This document shows positions 1 through 7,934 of a stretch of DNA of 64,000 nt, piece after piece. Source of the stretch: Pseudorhodoplanes sp049324435 (GTDB taxonomy: Bacteria > Pseudomonadota > Alphaproteobacteria > Rhizobiales > Xanthobacteraceae); NCBI GenBank assembly GCA_049324435.1, contig JBMOOQ010000024.1, positions 1 to 64,000 on the forward strand, written 5' to 3'. The position numbers and the translations under genes are program-made. A model generated the notes under the pieces. That model was given only the letters and a program-made list of their open reading frames with translations, searched no databases and was not told where the DNA came from. Within the stretch, counting starts at the first letter, position 1. Every line of letters begins with the position of its first letter.

Positions 1-1
1 C

Positions 2-109
2 TATTACTACGGACCGCGCAGCTACGGCTATTACGCGCCGCGTTACTACGCACCGCGTTACGGCTACGGCTATTACCGCCCGTATGGCCGCTACGGCTAC
101 GCCTGGTAA
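2..109 (+). CDS. C-terminal end of a Tyr/Gly/Arg-rich low-complexity protein (partial)
   Basis: The open frame runs in from before the window and ends at TAA 107-109. The visible 35 residues are almost only Tyr, Gly, Arg and Pro, with repeated GYGYY and YYAPR patterns, and end in Trp. Such tails are found on small secreted or surface-exposed proteins of Hyphomicrobiales, but the N-terminus is missing, so neither a signal peptide nor a family can be checked. The product is not recognised. Confidence 0.6.
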   Translation, partial: YYYGPRSYGYYAPRYYAPRYGYGYYRPYGRYGYAW

Positions 110-169
110 CGACCTGATTTCGCAGGGTGGGTCAGCCGCGCAGCGACCTGACCCGCCCTGCGAACTGCA

Positions 170-1306
170 TCACGCGAACTTCAGCGCCTTGGTCGCAAGC
201 GCGGCACCCTCCGACAGCGCGCGAAGTTTTGCCCACGCAATCTGCGGATGGGTTCGTTCGCCGAAGCCGCAATCCGTGCCGGCGATCACATTCTCCTTGC
301 CGACGCGTTGCGCGTAACGCTGGATGCGCTCGCTGACCAGTTCGGGATGTTCGATGGTGTCGGTCGCGTGCGCGACCACGCCCGGAATGAGGATCTTGCC
401 GTCCGGCAGCTTCACGTCCTCCCAGACATGATACTCGTGCTCATGCCGGGCATTGGCGCCCTCGATCAGATAGCCCTGCGCCTTCACCCGTAGGAGAATG
501 TCGACGATATCGCGCAGCGGGATGTCGTAGGCATGCGGACCATGCCAGCTGCCCCAGCACAGATGATAGCGGATACGGTCTTCGGGGATGTTGCGCAGCG
601 CGTGATTGAGCGCCTCGACGCGCAGCATGCAATATTTGCGGAACGCATCGAGCCCCATATCGATACCGATGCGATCCCATAACGCCGCAAGCCACGCGTC
701 GTCGACCTGCACGATGAAGCCGGCATTCGCGATCATCTCGTATTCGACGCGCATCGCGTCGGCGAGCGCGAAAACGAATTCTTCCGTAGTCTTGTAGAAG
801 TCGTTCGCATGGTAGGGCTCAAGACTTGCCGGCGCCGTGGTGGTGAGGAAGGTGTCGGCTTTGTGGTCCGCCGGGAGCGCCGCCTTGAATAGATCGATCT
901 CGTGCTGCATCGCGGTCTGGCCGGTATATATGATCGGCCCCGTGCAGACCCAGTAGTTCCGCTTAATCATGGGCCTGCCCTTCTCCGCCGAGACGTAGAA
1001 GAGGGAGCCGCGTTCCGTCGCATATTTATAGAAGGCTGCGAATTCCTCACGGTCCTTGCCTCGCGCGATCAGCGGCACGCCCGTGCTTTCGCGCTGCGCG
1101 AAGCCGCCCAAGCGGCCATCGATATAATTGAGCCAATCGCCGCCCTTGGTGAACTCGCCCTCGTTGACGATGTCGATGCCGATCTTTTTCTGCTCTTCGA
1201 CAATGTTTCTGACGCTGCCGGCAAGATCATTCTCGCTTGCGGCCTCGCTCCGGCCGGGGAGACTCCCGACATGGGTGGTCAGGATTCTGGTGATACTTCG
1301 TTGCAT
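170..1306 (-). CDS. MetE-like cobalamin-independent methionine synthase II family protein
   Basis: A 378-residue protein related to the C-terminal catalytic barrel of MetE (UROD/MetE-like fold). Members transfer methyl or alkyl groups to a zinc-bound thiol. Possible zinc ligands are visible: an HxC motif in YHLCWGSWHG and a late Cys in AGTDCGFG. The N-terminal folate-binding half of full MetE is absent, so this is the short paralogue, which in other bacteria includes epoxyalkane:coenzyme M transferase-like enzymes; real substrate unknown. The start is the ATG at 1306, preceded by AGGAGA, not the in-frame codon 24 bases upstream. It is divergent from a binding-protein gene, and a 22-bp palindrome lies between them. 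Confidence 0.85.
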   Translation of the reverse strand: MQRSITRILTTHVGSLPGRSEAASENDLAGSVRNIVEEQKKIGIDIVNEGEFTKGGDWLNYIDGRLGGFAQRESTGVPLIARGKDREEFAAFYKYATERGSLFYVSAEKGRPMIKRNYWVCTGPIIYTGQTAMQHEIDLFKAALPADHKADTFLTTTAPASLEPYHANDFYKTTEEFVFALADAMRVEYEMIANAGFIVQVDDAWLAALWDRIGIDMGLDAFRKYCMLRVEALNHALRNIPEDRIRYHLCWGSWHGPHAYDIPLRDIVDILLRVKAQGYLIEGANARHEHEYHVWEDVKLPDGKILIPGVVAHATDTIEHPELVSERIQRYAQRVGKENVIAGTDCGFGERTHPQIAWAKLRALSEGAALATKALKFA

Positions 1307-1380
1307 CTTGGCGTCTCCTCCTGTGCCCACACCTGCGTGGGCGCGTTGTGGGCAGCCGCCGAATTGCAGGCGACGGCCGA

Positions 1381-1409
1381 TTGATTTCGCGCAGGTTCAA
1401 GCGCAGAAT
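1381..1409 (+). promoter_or_regulatory. Predicted sigma70-type promoter for the binding-protein gene
   Basis: A TTGATT at 1381-1386 is followed 17 bases later by CAGAAT at 1404-1409. The palindrome at 1410-1431 begins directly after the -10 element, which would put it over the transcription start. On the opposite strand a perfect TTGACA (1437-1442) could be the -35 for the divergent gene, with its -10 falling inside the palindrome. This is inferred from consensus matching only. Confidence 0.4.
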
Positions 1410-1431
1410 AAACAAGCTGTACAGCTTGTTT
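1410..1431. promoter_or_regulatory. Perfect 22-bp palindromic operator, probable TetR site
   Basis: Positions 1410-1431 read identically on both strands; the core is CAAGCTGTACAGCTTG. It lies in the divergent intergenic region between the MetE-like gene and the binding-protein gene. A TetR-family gene is the next gene past the binding protein, and TetR dimers typically bind such palindromes. The palindrome is seen directly; its link to that TetR protein is inferred. Confidence 0.7.
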
Positions 1432-1501
1432 TTTCTTGTCAAACGAAATCAAAAAAGGCCGATCACCCACGATCGGAATGTCACAAAAGGGAGGACTTCC
1501 A

Positions 1502-2689
1502 ATGCGGATAATGATGGGTGCTTTCGCGTTTGCCACGACGCTCGCGCTTGCTGCACCGGCGCATGCGCAGGACACAAACAAGCAAAGCCCGATCAGGATT
1601 GGACTGATCATGCCGTATTCGGGACAATTCGCCGATACCGCCGTGCAGATGGATAACGGCATCAAGCTCTTTGTGAAGCAGCACGGCGACATCGTGGCGG
1701 GCCGCAAGATCGAATTCATCCGCAAGGACACCGGCGGCGTCGCGCCCGATGTCGCCAAGCGGCTCGCGCAGGAAATGGTGGTGCGCGACGGCGTCGATAT
1801 TCTCGCGGGATTCGTGCTGACGCCGAATGCGCTCGCCGCCGCCGACGTCTCGGCCTCGGCGAAGAAGTTCATGGTGGTGATGAATGCCGGCACCTCGATC
1901 ATCACCACCAAGTCGCCCTATATGGCGCGCACCTCGATCACGCTGCCGCAGGCCGCCGAGACGCTTGGCGCATGGGCCGCGAAGAACGGGGTGAAGAAGG
2001 TCTACACCATGGTGTCGGATTTCGGCCCGGGCCATGATGCGGAAGGCGGCTTCCAGCGCGCCTTCAAGGAAGCCGGCGGCGAGATCATCGGCTCGGTGCG
2101 GTTTCCGGTGGCGAACCCGGATTTCTCCGCCTTCGTGCAGCGCGCCAAGGACATGAATCCGGAAGCGATCTTCCTGTTCGTGCCGGCTGGCGCGCAGCCC
2201 GCGGCATTTGCCAAGGCGCTGTCCGAACGCGGGCTCGACGCCAGCAAGGTGAAGGTACTCGGCACCGGCGAAGTGACCGCCGAGACGGCCTTGAAGGGCA
2301 TGGGCGATGCCTCGCTCGGCATCATTACGGCGTGGAATTATGCGCCCGAGCACAAGACCGGCAGCAACGAGTCCTTCGTGAAGGACTATGTGGCGGCTTA
2401 CGGCCGCACGCCCGATTTCATGTCGGCAGGCGGCTATGACGGCATGCGCCTGATCTACGAAGCGCTGAAGAAGACTGGCGGCAAGACCGACGGCGAAGCG
2501 CTGATCGACGCCGCCAAGGGCATGAAGTGGGACAGCCCGCGCGGGCCGATCGCGATCGATCCGCAGACCCGCGACGTGGTGCAGAACATCTATATCCGGC
2601 GCGTGGAGAAGGTCGGCGGGGAGCCCAAGAATGTCATCATCGACACCGTGAAGGATGTGAAGGATCCGGTGCTGGCGCGGATGAAGTAG
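1502..2689 (+). CDS. ABC transporter substrate-binding protein, branched-chain amino acid (LivK/Peripla_BP_6) type
   Basis: A 395-residue periplasmic binding protein. The ATG at 1502 follows GGGAGGA and opens a clear Sec signal peptide ending in APAHA-QD. The mature part begins with the IRIGLIMPYSGQFAD pattern typical of Leu/Ile/Val-type receptors, followed by two Rossmann-like lobes. Such receptors bind amino acids, amides or aromatic acids and deliver them to Liv-type permeases. No permease or ATPase gene is nearby, so the transporter partner lies elsewhere. Its divergence from the MetE-like gene suggests that it imports the substrate of that enzyme, which is inference. Confidence 0.88.
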   Translation: MRIMMGAFAFATTLALAAPAHAQDTNKQSPIRIGLIMPYSGQFADTAVQMDNGIKLFVKQHGDIVAGRKIEFIRKDTGGVAPDVAKRLAQEMVVRDGVDILAGFVLTPNALAAADVSASAKKFMVVMNAGTSIITTKSPYMARTSITLPQAAETLGAWAAKNGVKKVYTMVSDFGPGHDAEGGFQRAFKEAGGEIIGSVRFPVANPDFSAFVQRAKDMNPEAIFLFVPAGAQPAAFAKALSERGLDASKVKVLGTGEVTAETALKGMGDASLGIITAWNYAPEHKTGSNESFVKDYVAAYGRTPDFMSAGGYDGMRLIYEALKKTGGKTDGEALIDAAKGMKWDSPRGPIAIDPQTRDVVQNIYIRRVEKVGGEPKNVIIDTVKDVKDPVLARMK

Positions 2690-2697
2690 GCAGATTG

Positions 2698-2824
2698 CGT
2701 GCCCCGGGCGCGGTGCGGCATGACATGATGCACCGCTGATCCGGGGCCAATTTCCTTGAAAATGGGTCGCGGTTCTGCATCGCGTCACGTCGCTTCGCTC
2801 GTGCCGCGCCGCGCCCGGGACACG
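2698..2824. repeat. Dispersed palindromic repeat, family B, copy 1
   Basis: The segment opens with a CGTGCCCCGGGCGCGGTGCG-type end and closes with the complementary GCCGCGCCCGGGACACG-type end, so it can fold into one large imperfect hairpin. Related copies lie near 11021, 13068, 29328 and 30817. This copy sits between two convergent genes and overlaps the last part of the TetR gene, whose final residues (about 13) are encoded by the repeat. Confidence 0.6.
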
Positions 2825-3477
2825 GATGCTCGCTTTCGCGGCTTCCCGAGATAGACCCCCGCAATCGCGCGCAACTCCCCGACTACCCCGCGATATTGCG
2901 CCTTCGGCAAGCCGAACGCCGCCATCAATGCGGCGCCGCGGAACATGCAATTCGCCATCGCGACGAAGCGCACAACATCGGCCTTGGCATATCCCGCGCG
3001 CGTGAAGGCAGCGATCCAGACCAGATCGTGACGGTTGCGGTTCTTCCGGAACAGCGCGCGAAAAATCCGTTCGAGCCGCGCATCGGTGCGCGCCGCCATC
3101 GCGAGTTCGAGCATGGCGAGGTAGTCGCTGCTCAGAAAGAACGACGCCGAACTGGTCAGGAATTCCTCGACCGGATCGGTGGAGCCGAGACTCCTGTCCG
3201 CAAGAAATTGCGCCTTGGTCTCGGCGCGGGTCAGCGCCGCCTGCCAGGCCGCTTCGATCAGGTCGTACTTGGTCTTGTAATAATTTTCCCGCGCACCGCG
3301 CGACACGCCCGCGCGCGCGGCCACCGCGATCGTGGAGAACCCGGCATAACCGCGCTCCACGAGCAGCGCGATGGCAGCCCGCATCAGCTTGTCCTGGGCG
3401 TCGCGGCGCCGGTCGACCTGACTGCGCCGTGCGGTCTTTGTGCGTGCTGCCGTGTGCCTGCGTGTCGTCTTCGCCAT
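2785..3477 (-). CDS. TetR/AcrR family transcriptional regulator
   Basis: A 230-residue one-component regulator. After a basic N-terminal tail (residues 1-25, rich in Arg, Lys and Thr) comes the TetR HTH: an AAIALLVERGYAGFSTIAVA helix pair, then AGVSRGARENYYKTKYDLI as the recognition region. The rest is the helical ligand-binding domain. It converges on the binding-protein gene and is the likely ligand of the palindrome at 1410-1431. The extreme C-terminus (about the last 13 residues, SVSRARRG and so on) is encoded inside a dispersed repeat, so it may be a read-through extension rather than a conserved end. Confidence 0.85.
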   Translation of the reverse strand: MAKTTRRHTAARTKTARRSQVDRRRDAQDKLMRAAIALLVERGYAGFSTIAVAARAGVSRGARENYYKTKYDLIEAAWQAALTRAETKAQFLADRSLGSTDPVEEFLTSSASFFLSSDYLAMLELAMAARTDARLERIFRALFRKNRNRHDLVWIAAFTRAGYAKADVVRFVAMANCMFRGAALMAAFGLPKAQYRGVVGELRAIAGVYLGKPRKRASVSRARRGTSEAT

Positions 3478-3552
3478 TCCAGACCCGGATATCCGCCCCC
3501 CTCGGGCCGGACATCTCGATAGCGCAAGCCTGCGGTTACGGAAATACCTCGA

Positions 3553-4263
3553 TCAGTCCGGCAGGCAGCGCATGGCGTCGACCGCGTAGAGTCGCGTCGC
3601 ACCGAGCATATGCGCGCGGAACGACAGCGCGCCGAACACGGTCATGAAGGCCGCCGCGCGGATATTGAGCCCGCCGGTGAAGGCGCCGAAAGCCGGCATC
3701 ACCATGCGTTCGTTGTCGATCGCAAAGCACTTGCGGCTGACTGAGCGCCCGCGTGCGCTGATCCTCGCCATCGGATGTAGATGGCCGGCGATCTCGCCGG
3801 CCTGTCCGCGCGGCTCGTGCCGGAACGTGACCGCCTCGATCTTGAGTTCCGGAGTGAACACCCCGCCGATTCCGACGGCCGGATCGGGATCGTGGTTGCC
3901 GGCGACCCAGATCCAGTCGCGACCCTGCTGGAGCGCCGCGATCATGTCGCGGTCGGTATCGCCGAGCCGTTGCGGGCCGTCGCCGTCATGGAAACTGTCG
4001 CCGAGCGCCAGCACGGTGCGTGGCCGGTAGCGCATGATCGCCTCGCACAGCCGCGCCAGCGTCGCCGCGGTGTCGAACGGCGGCAGCAGCGCGCCATAGC
4101 GCGCGAAGCTCGACGCCTTCTCGAAATGCAGGTCGGACACCGCCAGGAGCCGTTCGGCCGGCCACCAGAGAATGCCGGCGGGGTCGATCACCAGCCGGCA
4201 CCCCGCGAGTTCCACCTCGTCGGCCTGAAAGTCCGGCCAGTTAGTTACCGCGGTGGCGACCAC
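3553..4263 (-). CDS. pdeM: Ligase-associated DNA damage response endonuclease PdeM
   Basis: A 236-residue metallophosphoesterase. The di-metal site motifs appear in order: SDLHFEK, GDSFHDGDG, AGNHDPDP and the late GHLHP. This is the PdeM type that occurs with an Lhr-like helicase, a beta-lactamase-fold exonuclease and an ATP-dependent ligase in a bacterial repair set; its exact role in the pathway is not well defined. The start is a GTG at 4263, 23 bases inside the end of the helicase gene, with a GGGGG tract upstream, so translation is probably coupled. Confidence 0.87.
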   Translation of the reverse strand: MVATAVTNWPDFQADEVELAGCRLVIDPAGILWWPAERLLAVSDLHFEKASSFARYGALLPPFDTAATLARLCEAIMRYRPRTVLALGDSFHDGDGPQRLGDTDRDMIAALQQGRDWIWVAGNHDPDPAVGIGGVFTPELKIEAVTFRHEPRGQAGEIAGHLHPMARISARGRSVSRKCFAIDNERMVMPAFGAFTGGLNIRAAAFMTVFGALSFRAHMLGATRLYAVDAMRCLPD

Positions 4264-6838
4264 CAGAAACCCCCGTCATTGCTTCTTTGACCAGCTCGTC
4301 CGCGGTCTCCGCCAGGAGCGCGTCCGCGGCTTCTCCATAAACCGACTCTACGCCGATTTCGAGCATGACCGGAACCGCGAGCGGCGACACATGCTCCAGG
4401 GATTTATGAACGATTCGACCCCTGATCCGGGAGAGCATTTCGCCGAGCCGCTTGATATCGAGCAGACCTGTTGCCGCGTCGGCACGCGCCGCCCGCAATA
4501 ACAGATGATCGGGCTGGTGCTTGCGCAGCACGTCGTAGATCAGGTCGGTCGAAATCGTGACCTGCCGCCGCGTCTTGTCGCGGTCGGTCGAGCGGCGCTG
4601 GATCAGCCCAGCGATCACCGCATTGGTGCGGAAGGTCCGCTTCATCATCATCGACTCGGCAAGCCAGGCTTCCAGGTCGTCGCCCAGCATGTCCTCGTCG
4701 AAGAGCTGCTCGAGCGACAGAGTTCCGCGCCCAACGCCCAGCCCGATATCGCCGAGCCCCCATACCGCCAGCGCGTATTCGTTCGCCACAAAGCCGAGCG
4801 GCCGCAACCGCGCGCGCTCCAGCCGCCGCGTCAGCAGCATGCCGAGCGTCTGATGCGCCAGCCGTCCCTCGAACGGGTAGCAGACAAGGTAATGCTTGCC
4901 GGCGCGCGGAAAGGTCTCGACCAGCAATTCGCGCGGGCCTGGCAAGACGGAACGCCATTCCTGAATCTCCAGCCATTCGCGCACCGGCGCCGGCAGTGCT
5001 TTCCACTCTGCGGGCGTTGCGAGAATGTTGCGAACGCGTGAGGCGAGGTAGGTCGAGAGCGGGAACTTGCCGCCCTCGTAAGAGGGAACCTTGGGATCGT
5101 CATCGGCCGCGCGCGAGACGTAAAGCTCGTCCTCGACCATCGCCTCGTAGCGCAGCACCTCGCCCGCGAACACGAAGGTATCGCCGAGCGCAAGGCTCTC
5201 CGCGAAATATTCCTCGACCTGGCCGAGGATGCGCCCGCCCCGCGCGATCGAGCCGGTGCGCCCGCTGCCGCCGCCGCGCGAGCGCACCAGCCGCACCTTC
5301 AGCATCACCGCTTCGACGATGGTGCCGACATTCATGCGATAGGCCTGAGCGAAGCGCGGATGCGTCACCCGCCAGCGGCCGCTCTTGTCCTGCCTGATCT
5401 TGGCGAAGCGCTCGTAGGTCTTCAGCGCGTAGCCGCCGGTCGCGACGAAATCGATCGTCGCGTCGAAATCGGTGCGGGTCAGTGCGCGATAGGGCGCTGC
5501 GCTGACCACCTCATCGTAGAGCACGTCGGCATCGAATGGCGCGCCGCAGGCGGTGCCGAGCACATGCTGTGCGAGTACATCGAGCGCACCGGTGCGCAAG
5601 GGAGGTGTATCCTGCGCATTGTCGGCGACCGCCTCGATGGCGGCGCGGCATTCCAGCACCTCGAAGCGGTTGGCCGGCACGAGAATGCCGCGCGACGGTT
5701 CGTCGAACCGATGGTTGGCGCGGCCGATCCGTTGCAGGAGCCGCGACGAACCCTTCGGCGCGCCAACATTGATGACGAGATCGATGTCGCCCCAGTCGAT
5801 ACCGAGATCGAGCGACGAGGTGCACACCACCGCACGCAACTTCGCGGCCGCCATCGCGTCTTCCACCTTGCGCCGCTGCGCGACATCGAGCGAGCCGTGA
5901 TGCAGCGCGATCGGAAGCCCATCGTCATTGATGCGCCACAGCTCCTGGAAGATCATTTCGGCCTGGCTGCGGGTATTGACGAAAACCAGCGTGGTTTTGT
6001 GCTGCTTGATGAGGTCGTAGATCTGCGGCAGCGCGTGACGCGCGGAATGTCCGGCCCAGGGAATGTAGAAGTCGGGCGCGCGGGTGTCGGGCTCCAGCAT
6101 GGTGACATGCGGCGCGGCACCGGGCTGCGCAATCACGAGGTCCGCAAGTCTCTCTCCGCCGCGCGGCTGCGGCACCAGATAGCGGCGCAGGTCGTCGGGC
6201 TCGGCCACGGTCGCGGACAGGCCGACGGTGTGCAAGCCGGGCGCGAAGCGGAAGAGGCGAGCGAGCGCAAGCGAAAGGAGATCGCCGCGCTTCGAGGTCA
6301 CGAGCGCATGCAATTCATCGAGGATCACGCGCTTCAGGGTGCCGAACAGATAGGGCGCATCGGCTGACGCGAGCAGGAGAGCGAGCTGTTCGGGCGTCGT
6401 CAGCAGGATGTCGGGCGGATCGCGGCGCTGGCGCGTGCGCTTGGACACAGGCGTATCGCCGGTGCGCGTCTCGATGCGGATCGGCAGCCCCATCTCCTCG
6501 ACCGGTGTTTCGAGGTTGCGCGCGATGTCCACCGCGAGCGCTTTCAGCGGGGAGATGTAGAGGGTGTGGAGGCCCTGTGAGCGCTTGATGTCGCGGCCAG
6601 TGGAAACGAGATTCTTGTTGTTTTCCCTGCATTCACTCAACTCCACCAGCGTCGGCAGAAATCCTGCCAGCGTCTTGCCGCCGCCGGTCGGCGCGATCAG
6701 CAGCACCGATTTGCGGTCTTGCGCCCGCTTCAGCAATTCGAGCTGATGCGCACGCGGCGCCCAGCCGCGCGCGGCGAACCAGCGCGAGAAGACCTCCGGG
6801 AGAGCGTCGGGGGGCGCGATGGGATCGAGAAAGGTCAC
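4241..6838 (-). CDS. Ligase-associated DNA damage response DEXH-box helicase (Lhr-like)
   Basis: An 865-residue superfamily 2 helicase. Walker A is APTGGGKTLAG, the Walker B box is LDELHAL, motif III is LSATV, and the second RecA lobe carries QRIGRANHR. The C-terminal part is the Lhr winged-helix and core region. A stretch between motif I and motif Ia (SECRENNKNLVSTGRD) looks like a small lineage-specific insertion. I start it at GTG 6838, which leaves 10 bases after the methyltransferase stop; an in-frame ATG at 6889 would add 17 basic residues and overlap that gene. It works with PdeM, the exonuclease and the ligase in the divergent arm. Confidence 0.88.
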   Translation of the reverse strand: MTFLDPIAPPDALPEVFSRWFAARGWAPRAHQLELLKRAQDRKSVLLIAPTGGGKTLAGFLPTLVELSECRENNKNLVSTGRDIKRSQGLHTLYISPLKALAVDIARNLETPVEEMGLPIRIETRTGDTPVSKRTRQRRDPPDILLTTPEQLALLLASADAPYLFGTLKRVILDELHALVTSKRGDLLSLALARLFRFAPGLHTVGLSATVAEPDDLRRYLVPQPRGGERLADLVIAQPGAAPHVTMLEPDTRAPDFYIPWAGHSARHALPQIYDLIKQHKTTLVFVNTRSQAEMIFQELWRINDDGLPIALHHGSLDVAQRRKVEDAMAAAKLRAVVCTSSLDLGIDWGDIDLVINVGAPKGSSRLLQRIGRANHRFDEPSRGILVPANRFEVLECRAAIEAVADNAQDTPPLRTGALDVLAQHVLGTACGAPFDADVLYDEVVSAAPYRALTRTDFDATIDFVATGGYALKTYERFAKIRQDKSGRWRVTHPRFAQAYRMNVGTIVEAVMLKVRLVRSRGGGSGRTGSIARGGRILGQVEEYFAESLALGDTFVFAGEVLRYEAMVEDELYVSRAADDDPKVPSYEGGKFPLSTYLASRVRNILATPAEWKALPAPVREWLEIQEWRSVLPGPRELLVETFPRAGKHYLVCYPFEGRLAHQTLGMLLTRRLERARLRPLGFVANEYALAVWGLGDIGLGVGRGTLSLEQLFDEDMLGDDLEAWLAESMMMKRTFRTNAVIAGLIQRRSTDRDKTRRQVTISTDLIYDVLRKHQPDHLLLRAARADAATGLLDIKRLGEMLSRIRGRIVHKSLEHVSPLAVPVMLEIGVESVYGEAADALLAETADELVKEAMTGVSGGRHRGN

Positions 6839-6848
6839 GCGGACCAGC

Positions 6849-7814
6849 TTACCGCGGCGACAGTGGCGAAGAAGGGGCGCGCTCCGCAATCACCAGCAAG
6901 CCGGGCACCGGCACATCAGCCTCCATCCGGGTCGAGACCGGCTCAAGCGTGCGGATCGTCAACCCGGCCTGCTCCAGCGCGGTTCGCACATGCGCCTCGC
7001 CATGCGCGTAGCGCAGCTTCGGCCCGAGGATGACGCCGCCCTCGCCGTGCGTTTCGACCGTGAACGCGAACAGCCCCTTGTCTGCCAGCACATCGCGGAC
7101 GAGCGAGGCGATCAGCGTCAGGTCGGCGCAATAGACGAACACGTCGGCCGCCACGATCAGGTTGAAGCGGACATCGGCGCGGATGCAGCGGTCGAGGCTT
7201 TCTGTCAGGTCGCCAATATCGAGCTTGTCGTAGAGCTTCTTGCGACGGGCCTGCGCGATCATGCCGGGCGACAGATCGACCCCCTCGATCCAGTCGCAGA
7301 CCGGCCGGAACGCCGCGCCCGACAGTCCTGTGCCGCAGCCGAGATCGAGCATCGCGGCGAAATGCACGGGCCGGTCCTGCGCGCGGCGGACGTCCGCCAC
7401 CGCCTGCGCCAGCAGCTCCGGTGCGGTGTAGCGAAGTGCCGCCAGCGCATCGTCGAACTTCGCAGCATACTGGTCGAACACCGAGCGCACATAATCGGCC
7501 GACATCGCATGCCCGCCGATATTGAGAAGCCGCAAGCGAAGTCCCGCGCCGTGCCGGTCGGCAGGATCTGCGGCCAGCGCCTGTTCGAACGCCGCAACCG
7601 CGCCGTCCCGGTCGCCTGCGACTTCGCGCAGATGCCCGAGATCGAACCAGGCCGCAGCAAAGCCGGGCGTCCGCTCCACCGTCTGTTCCAGCAGGTCGAT
7701 CGCGGCGGCATGATCGCCCCGCTCCCGGAACTCGCGCGCCATGCCGTAGCGCCGGTCGGCGATCAGGTCGCCCGACGACTGAAACAGCGGCAACACTTGC
7801 GGCGTTGAGGACAT
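6849..7814 (-). CDS. TPR-containing class I SAM-dependent methyltransferase
   Basis: A 321-residue protein. Residues from about 25 to 105 form two or three TPR-like helical pairs (AIDLLEQTVERTPGFAAAW). The C-terminal two thirds carry the SAM-binding motif I LDLGCGTGLSG and later VDLSPGMIAQARRK and LIVAADVFVYC. It matches the predicted TPR-repeat methyltransferases common in Alphaproteobacteria; the substrate is unknown. It lies directly upstream of the helicase in the same orientation, so it may be transcribed with the repair genes, and it is divergent from the exonuclease gene across a dispersed repeat. Confidence 0.82.
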   Translation of the reverse strand: MSSTPQVLPLFQSSGDLIADRRYGMAREFRERGDHAAAIDLLEQTVERTPGFAAAWFDLGHLREVAGDRDGAVAAFEQALAADPADRHGAGLRLRLLNIGGHAMSADYVRSVFDQYAAKFDDALAALRYTAPELLAQAVADVRRAQDRPVHFAAMLDLGCGTGLSGAAFRPVCDWIEGVDLSPGMIAQARRKKLYDKLDIGDLTESLDRCIRADVRFNLIVAADVFVYCADLTLIASLVRDVLADKGLFAFTVETHGEGGVILGPKLRYAHGEAHVRTALEQAGLTIRTLEPVSTRMEADVPVPGLLVIAERAPSSPLSPR

Positions 7815-7854
7815 TCTCGCGATTTTCCCAGAATGGCCTATCTGATGGTTTGCC

Positions 7855-7924
7855 GTTCGTCCCCGCGAAAGCGGGGACCCAGTGCCGAGCATGCTGGATT
7901 CCCGCCTTCGCGGGAATGAGCGGA
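7855..7924. repeat. Dispersed double-hairpin repeat, family A, copy 1
   Basis: Two small perfect hairpins lie side by side: GTCCCCGC-GAAA-GCGGGGAC at 7859-7878 and TTCCCGC-CTTC-GCGGGAA at 7899-7916. A near-identical copy lies at 31995-32060. Elements of this form are frequent in Bradyrhizobiaceae and relatives. This one fills most of the divergent intergenic region between the methyltransferase and the exonuclease, so the promoters must overlap or flank it. Confidence 0.8.
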
Positions 7925-7934
7925 GAGAGGTGTC

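Noticed and set aside
1481..3514. A 677-codon open frame on the minus strand across the binding protein and TetR genes
   Set aside because: It is antisense to a clear periplasmic receptor and out of frame with TetR; the translation is Arg/His-rich and low in structure, as expected for a GC-rich shadow frame.
6560..6660. Intein or group II element in the helicase gene
   Set aside because: The insertion is under 20 residues and lacks splice-junction residues; a loop is enough to explain it.
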